A program made the position numbers and the translations under genes. This document shows, piece by piece, positions 1 through 8,186 of a stretch of DNA of 52,227 nucleotides. Under the pieces are notes generated by a model. That model was not told where the DNA came from. It saw only the letters and a list, made by a program, of their open reading frames with translations, and did no database searches. Positions within the stretch are counted from its first letter, which is position 1. The number at the start of each line of letters is the position of its first letter. The DNA is from Blastopirellula marina DSM 3645 (lineage in GTDB: Bacteria; Planctomycetota; Planctomycetia; Pirellulales; Pirellulaceae), in assembly GCF_000153105.1 (NCBI RefSeq), contig NZ_CH672377.1, positions 407,274-459,500 on the forward strand. The letters are read 5' to 3'.

Positions 1-54
1 CTAGTTTAGAACTGCCGCTTCGCGCCTAAGACTTCGCCCGCATTCCGCAACTAT

Positions 55-228
55 CGCAGGGTGGGTGCAGCACGCAAGATTTCCGGCGGGCAAAATGGAT
101 CGACAGGGCCGATTGATTAACCCAACAACCATGCCGAACCGGCAATCGGGTTCGGCCGGTTGCGTTGAACCAAACGTGTCGATGGAAGATGGTGGAATCG
201 ATTGCGGTTTCGCTCTACCCAATCTGCG
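55..228 (-). repeat. Family B palindromic intergenic repeat, copy 1
   Basis: This is a reverse-orientation copy of a repeat of about 175 bp that recurs at 43868-44039 and 47819-47991. Both ends carry an inverted motif of the form CGYAG-n-GTGGGT (here CGCAGGGTGGGTG at the left and its complement ending in CTGCG at the right). Just inside the right end is the most conserved block, reading on the minus strand GAGCGAAACCGCAATCGATTCC. There is no transposase inside, so this is a MITE-like or structured intergenic element. It lies immediately before the small gene starting at 292 and overlaps spurious reading frames. Confidence 0.75.
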
Positions 229-291
229 ATGCTAGAAATATCTCCGTCCTTGCCCCGTGACGGTCAACGTGCTGACAAGACTGGAACTCCA

Positions 292-708
292 ATGGACTTC
301 AAAAAGCCCGTGATCGTCTACTCCGCAGCGACCAACTTCGAAGCCCTTTTGATCGTCGCAATGCTTCACACCAACGGCGTGCCCGCGCATGCGGTCGAAG
401 TCCAGTCGGGCGTCAGTCTGTGGGCACTCGGAACGATCGGGCAATTTCACAAGCCGAACATCTGGATTGACGAAGCAACCCAGAAAGAGGCCGCTGACCT
501 AATCCGAGACTTCGAAGCGAAAAGAAAATCACGCAACGCGCCTGTGAATGGCTTGGCGGACATCAAAGTCATCTGTGAAGACTGTGGAAAAACTACATCG
601 TTTCCGAATTCACTCGACGGGACGACGCAAGAGTGCCGACATTGCGCCGCGTACGTGGACGTTTGGGATTTGGGATGGGACGATGACTTTGGTGAGACCG
701 AGGACTGA
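292..708 (+). CDS. DUF2007-like putative signal-transducing protein with C-terminal zinc ribbon
   Basis: The protein has 138 residues. The first ~75 residues (KKPVIVYSAATNFEALLIVAMLHTNG region) resemble DUF2007-type small proteins, which have an alpha/beta fold and often open with a phrase like 'vy.a.n..eA.li...L...Gi.a'. Residues ~95-125 hold a CxxC...CxxC pair (CEDC and CRHC), typical of a zinc ribbon, and the tail is very acidic. The ATG at 292 is preferred over the in-frame ATG at 202 because the earlier stretch is encoded by repeat copy B1. No partner gene is evident. The same frame continues for 42 sense-looking codons after the TGA stop, so the gene may be a truncated version of a longer one. 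Function is unknown; the family assignment is moderate. Confidence 0.7.
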   Translation: MDFKKPVIVYSAATNFEALLIVAMLHTNGVPAHAVEVQSGVSLWALGTIGQFHKPNIWIDEATQKEAADLIRDFEAKRKSRNAPVNGLADIKVICEDCGKTTSFPNSLDGTTQECRHCAAYVDVWDLGWDDDFGETED

Positions 709-1172
709 ATCCATCGCGACGGAGACGACCACAACAAGGCCGTCATCCAGCTACTTCTTGCATCGCCTGAAGTTCTCGAGAAGTGCGACGATGATGGACA
801 CTCCAGGCAACGGCAGACGTTGAAGGCCGATTGATAGTGGTGGAATGGACTTCCTCTCTATCATTGAATTCGACCGCATCCATGGCCACGCAAGCCCGTA
901 GACAGAGCACGGGCGCGAGACTACGCGGAACTAGTTGAGGTCTATCCAAATTAGTAGACGCCTACGTTCGGCGACACCGCTAGTTTTCACGCAAAGACCA
1001 GACAGTTGCTGAAGGTCAGCGGCTCATAAATCAAGAAGACTCGCCATTGCCACCTCAACAATTGCTGTTATTCAATTGCACCTTTTCTGTCATTTCTGTT
1101 GACAAACAAAAACGCGTTCCTCTATTCTTGGTAAATCCTTTCTTCTATCTTTTCATACCGAAGGAGAATGCT
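709..1172. other. Intergenic region, no supported gene
   Basis: About 460 bp. The first 126 bases stay open in the frame of the preceding gene beyond its stop and could be a decayed 3' part. The rest holds only short unrelated frames. The final 100 bases are AT-rich and carry the ribosome-binding site AAGGAG at 1161-1166 for the next gene. Confidence 0.5.
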
Positions 1173-2717
1173 ATGATTTCGCGATCTTGGATCATTTGCG
1201 TTACACTTTCAGTTTGCATTTCCGCAGGATCGACTGCAGCACAATCACCGTCTTCCAATCTCGACGAGGCCGGAAAACACATAGCTGTTGAGTTGGTTAG
1301 CTTCTTAGACTCCGTTCGCCCTGCGGTCGGGAAGAACCAAATTGGCATCCTGGCATTTGGCGACATTAATAGAATCATCACACCGTCAATGGGCGATTTC
1401 CCGCTGAAACTTCAAGCTCAGACAATCGAACACTTGATAGAACAACTGATTAACAATCCAGCGACAGATCCATTAGCATCAGATTTCGACGTTTTTACAT
1501 ACTCTCAACTCGAAGCGGTATTCAGCGCCCCGGTCAGTCCAAGCGGCTTGAATGATCTCGATCTAACCGCAGCTCGTGCAGCATTGGCGAATTTCAGCCA
1601 AATCGATGTGGCAATCGTCGGGCACTTTGAGATTGATGGAAAAACACTAAAACCACAAGACATCGGCAGGACCGTAAGTGTGTCGGTAACCGCTTTCACA
1701 GCAACAGCAGCCGAGACCTTTACTTTTTCTATGACTACGAGTGATCTTCTGCCAACGACTCCAGGAGGAGGCCCTGGCCCGCAGATAGGCGATAGTGATA
1801 ACAACGGTAACGGAAGAGCTGACGTCAATTCCAACTTCATCGTCGAATTCTTCGCGCAACCAAATGGTTCAAGCACTTTTGAGCAGGTTCCACTAAAGCT
1901 AGTCACCGACGCCGGAAGCCCTCTGTTCAATACTTTTCTTGTTGTTTTAGATCGCGACCGTTTCGCTGGACAACGATATAAACTGCGAGTAAAAAACCGC
2001 GGTGGAAAACCGCACTTTATTCTTCCCGGAGAGCGAACGCCAAATGGAGACGGAACGGTGACGGTAGGCGTCATGCGTTGCCCAGATCCGCCAACCCCAA
2101 ATGCCGAAGATCGCGTGTATCTGCTCTCGAGCTATGTCGATGGCGTATCAACGATAAATCGTCGAATTACCAACTCGGCAGGAGGCCTAGAATTCACCAA
2201 AGACATTCGGCATCAGGCCTTCGTCGGACGTCGCATCCTGACACCGCCCAAAAAATGGTTTGTCAGAGAAGATGGGTTTGAAAATAATCGCTTCAAAGAT
2301 GCCAAACTGACTCCTTCGAAGCCTGGGTTGGTAGACCACAGCGAACAGGAGATTCTTGCATTTCTCAACGTGCGAGATGATGGCAGTCAAACGACCGGCA
2401 ATGTCTTCGTTCTAGGCGATGCCCAGGAATCGGTCGGAGCAGAATTCGTCTCCACGGGACGAAACTCAATAGGAATCATTTCACTCTATTTCTTCGCCGA
2501 AAAGTTGCCGAACGAGACTGGCGCTGCTGAGGCAAAAGTCCTTTCAGAAAATGCCGCTACAATCGCTGGGCCCGAGATCCCCCGCCCAGTGATCCGTGTT
2601 GGTATTAAGAATGTCTATCCAGTCCCGATAGAGACTTGGCACATCCGCTATATGTACGACGAGGGATCGGGTGATGTACCACCAGCGATACCGATTGACC
2701 TATCGCCGAATGGCTAA
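1173..2717 (+). CDS. Exported protein of unknown function with a CsgG/FlgO-like N-terminal region
   Basis: 514 residues from the ATG at 1173, which sits 6 bases after a clear AAGGAG. A longer in-frame start at 1047 is less likely because it would bury the signal peptide. Residues 1-24 form a Sec signal peptide (MISRSW, a hydrophobic core, then STAAQ). Residues ~30-190 follow an alpha/beta pattern (IGILAFGDI, LIEQLI, IDVAIVGHFEIDG) reminiscent of CsgG/FlgO-type proteins, but I cannot confirm this. The C-terminal ~300 residues are strand-rich and contain clusters such as FVLGDAQES and SIGIISLYFFAEK. The gene looks more AT-rich than its neighbours, compatible with transfer. It stands alone. The function is not recognised. 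Confidence 0.7.
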   Translation: MISRSWIICVTLSVCISAGSTAAQSPSSNLDEAGKHIAVELVSFLDSVRPAVGKNQIGILAFGDINRIITPSMGDFPLKLQAQTIEHLIEQLINNPATDPLASDFDVFTYSQLEAVFSAPVSPSGLNDLDLTAARAALANFSQIDVAIVGHFEIDGKTLKPQDIGRTVSVSVTAFTATAAETFTFSMTTSDLLPTTPGGGPGPQIGDSDNNGNGRADVNSNFIVEFFAQPNGSSTFEQVPLKLVTDAGSPLFNTFLVVLDRDRFAGQRYKLRVKNRGGKPHFILPGERTPNGDGTVTVGVMRCPDPPTPNAEDRVYLLSSYVDGVSTINRRITNSAGGLEFTKDIRHQAFVGRRILTPPKKWFVREDGFENNRFKDAKLTPSKPGLVDHSEQEILAFLNVRDDGSQTTGNVFVLGDAQESVGAEFVSTGRNSIGIISLYFFAEKLPNETGAAEAKVLSENAATIAGPEIPRPVIRVGIKNVYPVPIETWHIRYMYDEGSGDVPPAIPIDLSPNG

Positions 2718-3129
2718 TCGCTAAAGAATAAGTCCATGTCATTGATACTTTTTCAAAACAAGTAGTTGCACTAGGCAATATGCGTCGAATTTCGCATCTA
2801 CGTGGCAACGTGGCTTTGTTAGAGCTGAGCCCAAGTGAACGGAAACACTGCTTTCGGCTGCCAAGCAATTCTCTTGAAGTACATGTAAATTTTCGGGCCG
2901 ATCGTGAGCCTTCGCTCGACCTTTGACCACGGCGGAATCCGGTGAAAGAAGAAAGGATCCGCCCCAACAAACGTCAGCATCTCCGGTGAGACACATACCC
3001 AGGACGAGCGAACGCGCCCTGGGCTAGTTAAACTCAGAGTTTGGCGCCGAACCGCCCACGGTTCCCTCTCCGCTTTGCTTGCGGCCGCATTCCCTCGCTG
3101 GCGCAACGGGCTAGTGTTTAAGCTCTCCC
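2718..3129. other. Intergenic region with a family A-like repeat remnant
   Basis: No convincing gene. Bases ~2996-3117 contain two palindromic pieces. One is a hairpin around 2998-3022 (CCCAGGACGAGCG...CGCCCTGGG). The other, at ~3093-3117, is the reverse complement of the element cut by the end of the window (ACACTAGCCCG-TGCG--AGCGAGGG). The stretch is read as a decayed family A repeat between two convergent genes. Confidence 0.55.
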
Positions 3130-4461
3130 TTAGTCGATCGCTTCGATCGCGTCGGACAGTAGCGCTTCGATGTTATCGATCTTGCGCAGGTCATCAATGA
3201 TCGCGGGGTGCGCGAAGACGCGGACCTTTTTCACGTAGTCGTCGAACTGGCGTTTGGCCAAGGTTTCTACCATCGGCGAGACCTGGCCTAGCAGGCGGTA
3301 TTTGTCTTCTTTGGGCGAGAAGATCTCGATGTTGAACTGCACTTCTAATTTGATCGGCGGCGCGTCGATCAAGATTTCGTGCGGCGCGATGCGGCGGGTC
3401 ATCGTGGTGCTGAGCCGGTTGGCGAATTCGGCCGACAAGCGTTCGAGCCATGCGTAAGGCCGTCGCGCGATCAGGTCGTAGAAATCGGGGTTTTCGACAA
3501 AGCTGTATTCGAGCAGACGTTTGTAAACGCGGCGGACCGGGCCAAACAAACCGAACAGCAGATCCCGTGCAGGGCCGTTGCCGGCGGCGCCCCGCATCGA
3601 TGCGATCATCGGTTGCTCGACCTGGCGGAAGAGGGAATCGAGATCGAGCTGATCGTGCAGCATGTAGAAGGCGCGTTGGAACATCGCGGTGCCTGATCGA
3701 ACGGCGTGATGCCAATAGACTTCGCTGAACATCACGTAGCGTGCGAAAACCATCATCTCGGCGGCGGTGCGCCCTTTGTTGGTCAGCGCGAGTCCTGTGC
3801 CGGCTTGATTCAAACAGAGACTGCCGATCAGGCGCTGTTGGTCAAAGTTCAAGCCGTACGGAACGCCGGCGTGCAAACTATCGCGGCGCAGATAGTCCAT
3901 CTTGTCGACATCGATCGGCCCTGACAGCAAACTTTGCAGCACCTGCATTTTTTTGTTGCGGGGCTTCTCCGATAGCAGCGCCACCACGTCGCGCGGATTG
4001 ATCCCCCAATCATCCCGCAGGCAATCGGCGATCTCCCCTTCCAGCAAAAAGCTGTTGGCGAACATCTCGTGCTGCGGCACGTTGGCCAGCCGCAAATCTT
4101 CGATCGGATGACAAAAGGGCCAATGCCCCAGGTCATGCAGCAGGGCCGCGACGATCAGCAGCTCGGCGTCGGCCGGCGTGATGATTTCGGCGAAACGCTC
4201 ATCATGTGCAAGCTGCTGCAAATAGAGGAGCGCCGTTCGGTAAACGCCCAGCGAATGCTCGAACCGGGTATGGTTGGCCGCCGGGTAAACCAGCGAGACC
4301 AGCCCCAATTGGCTGATTTGCTGCAAACGGCGGAACTCGGGCGAGTCAATTAATTGCCGAACCCGCGGCGATAGCGGGACGTCCATCTCGGGGGGAATGC
4401 GGACGACCTGGCGTTTGACGTTGAGCCCGGCGACTTCGGGGATGTGCAAAATATCGGTCAT
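3130..4461 (-). CDS. HD-domain phosphohydrolase (SAMHD1/dGTPase-like, COG1078 type)
   Basis: 443 residues. It carries a full HD metal site: His69 (TRFEHSLG), His109-Asp110 (LLHDLGH), and the conserved IDVDKMDYLRRDSLHAG block at ~183-199 that supplies the distal Asp. This arrangement is typical of the COG1078 group of HD phosphohydrolases related to SAMHD1 and bacterial dNTP triphosphohydrolases. These are metal enzymes that remove triphosphate from deoxynucleotides, although many members have no tested substrate. It is a soluble cytoplasmic protein with no signal. It is convergent with the exported-protein gene and divergent from aspS. No strong Shine-Dalgarno is visible before the ATG. The family is sure; the substrate is inferred only. 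Confidence 0.85.
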   Translation of the reverse strand: MTDILHIPEVAGLNVKRQVVRIPPEMDVPLSPRVRQLIDSPEFRRLQQISQLGLVSLVYPAANHTRFEHSLGVYRTALLYLQQLAHDERFAEIITPADAELLIVAALLHDLGHWPFCHPIEDLRLANVPQHEMFANSFLLEGEIADCLRDDWGINPRDVVALLSEKPRNKKMQVLQSLLSGPIDVDKMDYLRRDSLHAGVPYGLNFDQQRLIGSLCLNQAGTGLALTNKGRTAAEMMVFARYVMFSEVYWHHAVRSGTAMFQRAFYMLHDQLDLDSLFRQVEQPMIASMRGAAGNGPARDLLFGLFGPVRRVYKRLLEYSFVENPDFYDLIARRPYAWLERLSAEFANRLSTTMTRRIAPHEILIDAPPIKLEVQFNIEIFSPKEDKYRLLGQVSPMVETLAKRQFDDYVKKVRVFAHPAIIDDLRKIDNIEALLSDAIEAID

Positions 4462-4669
4462 TGGCCCGGTATACCGCGCTTCAGGTCGGCTGAGAAGACG
4501 ACGAACAGGGTCCGCCTAACATGCGCAAACGGCAGTTTCCGCGAAACTTAACGGTTGGGACGCGGCGACTCGGGCCATCGCTGGCGCGGGGGAACCTTTG
4601 CGCATTGGCCGCGTCCGTCTAGAATACGTGATTTCCCCCCTACCGGCAGCCCAAATTCGGGAATCCCCT

Positions 4670-6454
4670 GTGTTACGAACGCATACTTGCGGCGAGCTTC
4701 GTGCCGCTCAAATCGGCCTTGAAGTTACTTTGTGCGGCTGGGTCGACAGCTATCGCGACCATGGCGGCGGCCTTTTTATCGACCTGCGCGACCGCTATGG
4801 CAAGACGCAAGTCGTCTTTAGCCCCGAAAGCGGCGCCGCCGTCCAAGAAGCGGCTCGCGGCCTGCGTAACGAAGACGTGATCAAAGTTCGCGGTCAGGTC
4901 AGCGCTCGCCCCGCAGGGACGGTCAACCCGAAGCTGATCACCGGGGAAATCGAAATCCGCTGCGTCGAGCTAGAAATCCTCAACAAGTGCAAGACGCCGC
5001 CGTTTTTGCCGACGCAGCAAGATATGCCGGGCGAAGATCTCCGTCTAAAGCACCGCTATCTCGACCTGCGTCGTCCGGCGATGCAAGAAACGCTGATGCT
5101 CCGCAGTCGCATCATCAAGATGATGCGCGACTATTTTGAAGAGCAACAATTTATCGATGTCGAAACGCCGATTCTGGGACGCAGCACGCCGGAAGGCGCC
5201 CGCGATTATCTGGTGCCAAGTCGCGTGCATCATGGTCATTTCTACGCACTGCCGCAGTCGCCGCAGCTGTACAAGCAGATCTTGATGATGGCCGGCTACG
5301 ATCGCTACGTGCAGGTCGCGCGCTGTTTCCGCGACGAAGACCTGCGTGCCGACCGTCAGCCAGAGTTCACCCAGTTGGACGTCGAGATGGCGTTTGTCGA
5401 CAAAGATGACGTGATCGGCATCATCGACGGCTTGGTCCAGCGAACCGCCAAAGAGCTCAAAGGACTCGACGTTCAATTGCCGCTGCCGCAAATGACCTAT
5501 GACGAAGCGATGGAGCGTTTTGGTCACGACGCGCCCGACTTGCGGTTTGGCATGGAACTGGTCGACGCGACCGACCTGGCCGCAGAGGCCGAGTTCCGCG
5601 TCTTCAAAGCAGTCGCCGAAGCAGGCAACCGCGTCCGCGGCATCAACGCCAAAGGCGCCGCCGACAAGTACTCGCGCCGCTTGATCGACGAATTGACCGA
5701 GTTCGTCTCCAACGACTTTGGCGCCAAGGGACTCGCTTGGTTCAAGTGCGAAGCGGACGGCAAATTGGCCTCGCCGATCGCCAAAAACTTTACCGAAGAA
5801 CTGTTGGCCAAGTTCAAAGACCGCTTCGAAGCTGAGCCCGGCGACTTGATCTTGATTGTCGCTGACAAGTTCAGCGTAACCTGCAAGGCGCTGTACGCAC
5901 TGCGAAAACGGTTGGCGGCCGAGCTGAAGTTGTACGATCCCAAGCAGATGCACTTCTCGTGGATCGTCGAGTTCCCAATGTTCGATCATGACGAAGAGAC
6001 CGATCGCTGGGTCGCGATGCATCACCCCTTCACCGCGCCGCGCCCGCAAGACCTAGAGCACCTGGAAAGCGATCCCGGCAAATGCCGCGCGGTCGCCTAC
6101 GACCTGGTGATCAACGGCAGCGAAGCAGGCGGCGGTACGATGCGGATCCACGACAACAAAGTGCAGCAACAGGTCTTTGGCCTGTTGGGGATGACGCCGG
6201 AAGACGCCAAAGAACGTTTCGGCTTTTTGCTCGACGCGCTGCAATATGGCGCTCCGCCGCACGGCGGCATCGCGTTGGGGATCGATCGCTGGGTGATGCT
6301 GTTTGGCGGCTTGGATAACATCCGCGACTGTATCGCCTTCCCGAAGACGCAGCGCGCCGCCGACCTGATGACCGATGCGCCCGGCAATGTCGATCGCAAG
6401 CAGTTAGATGAATTGGCGATCAAGATCTTGCGTCCCGAAGAACTGAAGAAGTAG
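4670..6454 (+). CDS. aspS: Aspartate--tRNA ligase
   Basis: 594 residues from a GTG at 4670, which gives the usual bacterial AspRS N-terminus ([12 protein letters not shown]). The in-frame ATG at 4598 would add 24 atypical residues. The order is an OB-fold anticodon-binding domain (residues ~1-110, [22 protein letters not shown]), class II catalytic motifs with [23 protein letters not shown] (motif 2), a GAD insertion domain in the middle, and the motif 3 block GIALGIDRW near the C-terminus. The length fits bacterial-type AspRS. It charges tRNA-Asp in the cytoplasm. It is convergent with the glycosyltransferase gene, with three bases between the stop codons and no visible terminator in between. 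Confidence 0.97.
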   Translation: MLRTHTCGELRAAQIGLEVTLCGWVDSYRDHGGGLFIDLRDRYGKTQVVFSPESGAAVQEAARGLRNEDVIKVRGQVSARPAGTVNPKLITGEIEIRCVELEILNKCKTPPFLPTQQDMPGEDLRLKHRYLDLRRPAMQETLMLRSRIIKMMRDYFEEQQFIDVETPILGRSTPEGARDYLVPSRVHHGHFYALPQSPQLYKQILMMAGYDRYVQVARCFRDEDLRADRQPEFTQLDVEMAFVDKDDVIGIIDGLVQRTAKELKGLDVQLPLPQMTYDEAMERFGHDAPDLRFGMELVDATDLAAEAEFRVFKAVAEAGNRVRGINAKGAADKYSRRLIDELTEFVSNDFGAKGLAWFKCEADGKLASPIAKNFTEELLAKFKDRFEAEPGDLILIVADKFSVTCKALYALRKRLAAELKLYDPKQMHFSWIVEFPMFDHDEETDRWVAMHHPFTAPRPQDLEHLESDPGKCRAVAYDLVINGSEAGGGTMRIHDNKVQQQVFGLLGMTPEDAKERFGFLLDALQYGAPPHGGIALGIDRWVMLFGGLDNIRDCIAFPKTQRAADLMTDAPGNVDRKQLDELAIKILRPEELKK

Positions 6455-6457
6455 CCG

Positions 6458-8068
6458 CTAGTCGGCGGCTAACTTTTCGGCCCCTTTGCGGTAGGTTCGC
6501 AACTCATAATCCAGTAGCGGCGACGTGGCGATCAGTCGCCACTCGCTGTGGCTGTTGATTTGTTCGGCCAGCGGATCGCGCGAATCGACGATCAACGTTT
6601 GCACGCCATATTCGTCAAATTCGGCGTCGGCGGTGCTCCAATCGCTGGCGAATGATTTTCCGAGAAATGGCTGTTTCGCGTAATACGAAATCAGCAGGCC
6701 GTCTTGCCAACGATCGCCGATCATCGCGATTGGACCATCGACTCCTTTGCTCGCCAGCAGCTCCGAATACTTCTTGATCGCGCGTCCCGAACCACGTTCG
6801 TTGAAGACGTCGCGCAACAGGAAAAAGCCAGGCCGAGCGCAACATCCGACCACCAAATAGGCGGCCAACGCATAAGGCGCCCAGCGGCGCGTCGCGCTTA
6901 GTGATACGGTCTCGGCGTCGACGTTCAGCAGCCATTCAATAAAGGCCCACAGCTGCGCCACGCACAGCGGCAGCAGCACCGGCGCCATGTAACGGGGTTC
7001 GAACGCGACCGGCAAAAAGCCGCCGGCATAGATGCCGCACGTCGCAATCATCCAGACCGCGGCGAACTTGCTCCGCTTGTCGCCGTACAAACAGACCGTG
7101 AAGCCCGCGATCAGGATCATCGCCGGAAACAGGCCGAGCGGATCGAGCTTCCAAAAGCCGCTGAGAATCTTCTTGCCATTTTCGCGGGTATGCTGCAATT
7201 GACGCAGCAGGTTCTCTTGGGACGCGATCGGCGACCAGTCTTCAAAATCAAGTCGCTCCGGCGTCTCCCAAACGCTGTAGCGTCCCGGCTCTGGTTTTTG
7301 GATTTTATAGACGACTTTCCAATCGAAGTCTTCAATTCCAACTTGGTAGTGATTGAAGGCGCCCGAATTGGAAAAGGTAAATCGCCCATACTTGCTCGAG
7401 AGCGCACCGACCCAAGGCCCGGCGACAATCGTAAACGCGACAATCCCAATCGCCCAGCCAGCACACGCTTTGCCGAAACGAGTTTCTCGGCGATCCGCCA
7501 AATACCGCACCGCGACGCAAATGGTGAAGTGGGCCAGGAAGAAAGGAAAAGCATAAGCTTTGGCGAAAAAGGCGATTGCGCCCAGGACGCCGGCAAGCGC
7601 CGCGCAGCGCCAATCGGTCAACAGGCGATCCGAAGCGGTCAGGGGAAAATAGACCAACAGGAAACAGGCGAGCGCCACATCCGGCGTGGTCAGCGCTCCG
7701 CTCCAAACGGCGCCGGTGATCGCGGCGATCAAGCCGACGATCCATTGTCCGCGCGCATTCAATGCAAAGATTTGCGTCGTCGCCCAGATCGCGGCGGCGA
7801 CATAGCCGACGCCGAGGATGCCTTGGGCGATCCGAAACGCGACGACCGACTCGATTCCGCTGGCGATCATCGGCGCCGAAAGAGCCGGCAAGAGAGGGCT
7901 CCAATATCCCGAGGCCGCTTCCCAGAAATCACCCTGGGCGAAGTAGTCCGCTTGTTGAACGTAAGCCGCGCCGTCGGGGCCGATCGCGTACATGACAACC
8001 GGCGCCGCGAGTCCAAATATTGCGACGAAGATCGCCTGGCAAACGAGGACAATTTTCCAACGTACCAC
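6458..8068 (-). CDS. Membrane glycosyltransferase, GT39/ArnT-like (PMT superfamily)
   Basis: 536 residues starting at a GTG. The N-terminus is a transmembrane helix followed by a periplasmic loop with the acidic pair region GPDGAAYVQQADYFAQGDFWEA and then SGYWSPLLPAL, the layout seen in polyprenyl-phosphate-sugar-dependent glycosyltransferases (DxxxY, then SPL). About ten hydrophobic segments follow, and a soluble C-terminal domain of ~130 residues (KKYSELLASKGVDGPIAMIGDRW...) ends the protein. Such enzymes transfer a sugar from a lipid carrier to an acceptor outside the cytoplasmic membrane. The acceptor is unknown. It lies downstream of glgX on the same strand but is separated from it by a terminator. 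Confidence 0.75.
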   Translation of the reverse strand: MVRWKIVLVCQAIFVAIFGLAAPVVMYAIGPDGAAYVQQADYFAQGDFWEAASGYWSPLLPALSAPMIASGIESVVAFRIAQGILGVGYVAAAIWATTQIFALNARGQWIVGLIAAITGAVWSGALTTPDVALACFLLVYFPLTASDRLLTDWRCAALAGVLGAIAFFAKAYAFPFFLAHFTICVAVRYLADRRETRFGKACAGWAIGIVAFTIVAGPWVGALSSKYGRFTFSNSGAFNHYQVGIEDFDWKVVYKIQKPEPGRYSVWETPERLDFEDWSPIASQENLLRQLQHTRENGKKILSGFWKLDPLGLFPAMILIAGFTVCLYGDKRSKFAAVWMIATCGIYAGGFLPVAFEPRYMAPVLLPLCVAQLWAFIEWLLNVDAETVSLSATRRWAPYALAAYLVVGCCARPGFFLLRDVFNERGSGRAIKKYSELLASKGVDGPIAMIGDRWQDGLLISYYAKQPFLGKSFASDWSTADAEFDEYGVQTLIVDSRDPLAEQINSHSEWRLIATSPLLDYELRTYRKGAEKLAAD

Positions 8069-8131
8069 GATATTTTAGGGGGAAATTCTGGAGCGATGCG
8101 CCCACGCTAAAGGGCGTACTCCAAAAGAATA

Positions 8132-8153
8132 GCCCGCACCTTGCGGTGCGGGC
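8132..8153 (-). terminator. Rho-independent terminator after glgX
   Basis: A perfect 9-bp stem (GCCCGCACC / GGTGCGGGC) with a 4-base loop. On the minus strand it is followed by TATTCTTTT. It sits 34 bases past the glgX stop and separates it from the glycosyltransferase gene. Confidence 0.8.
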
Positions 8154-8186
8154 CATCAAATGTCGATCATTCTCGAAATATCGGTT

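Noticed and set aside
5045-6049. 334-codon minus-strand frame
   Set aside because: Antisense shadow of aspS with no recognisable protein features.
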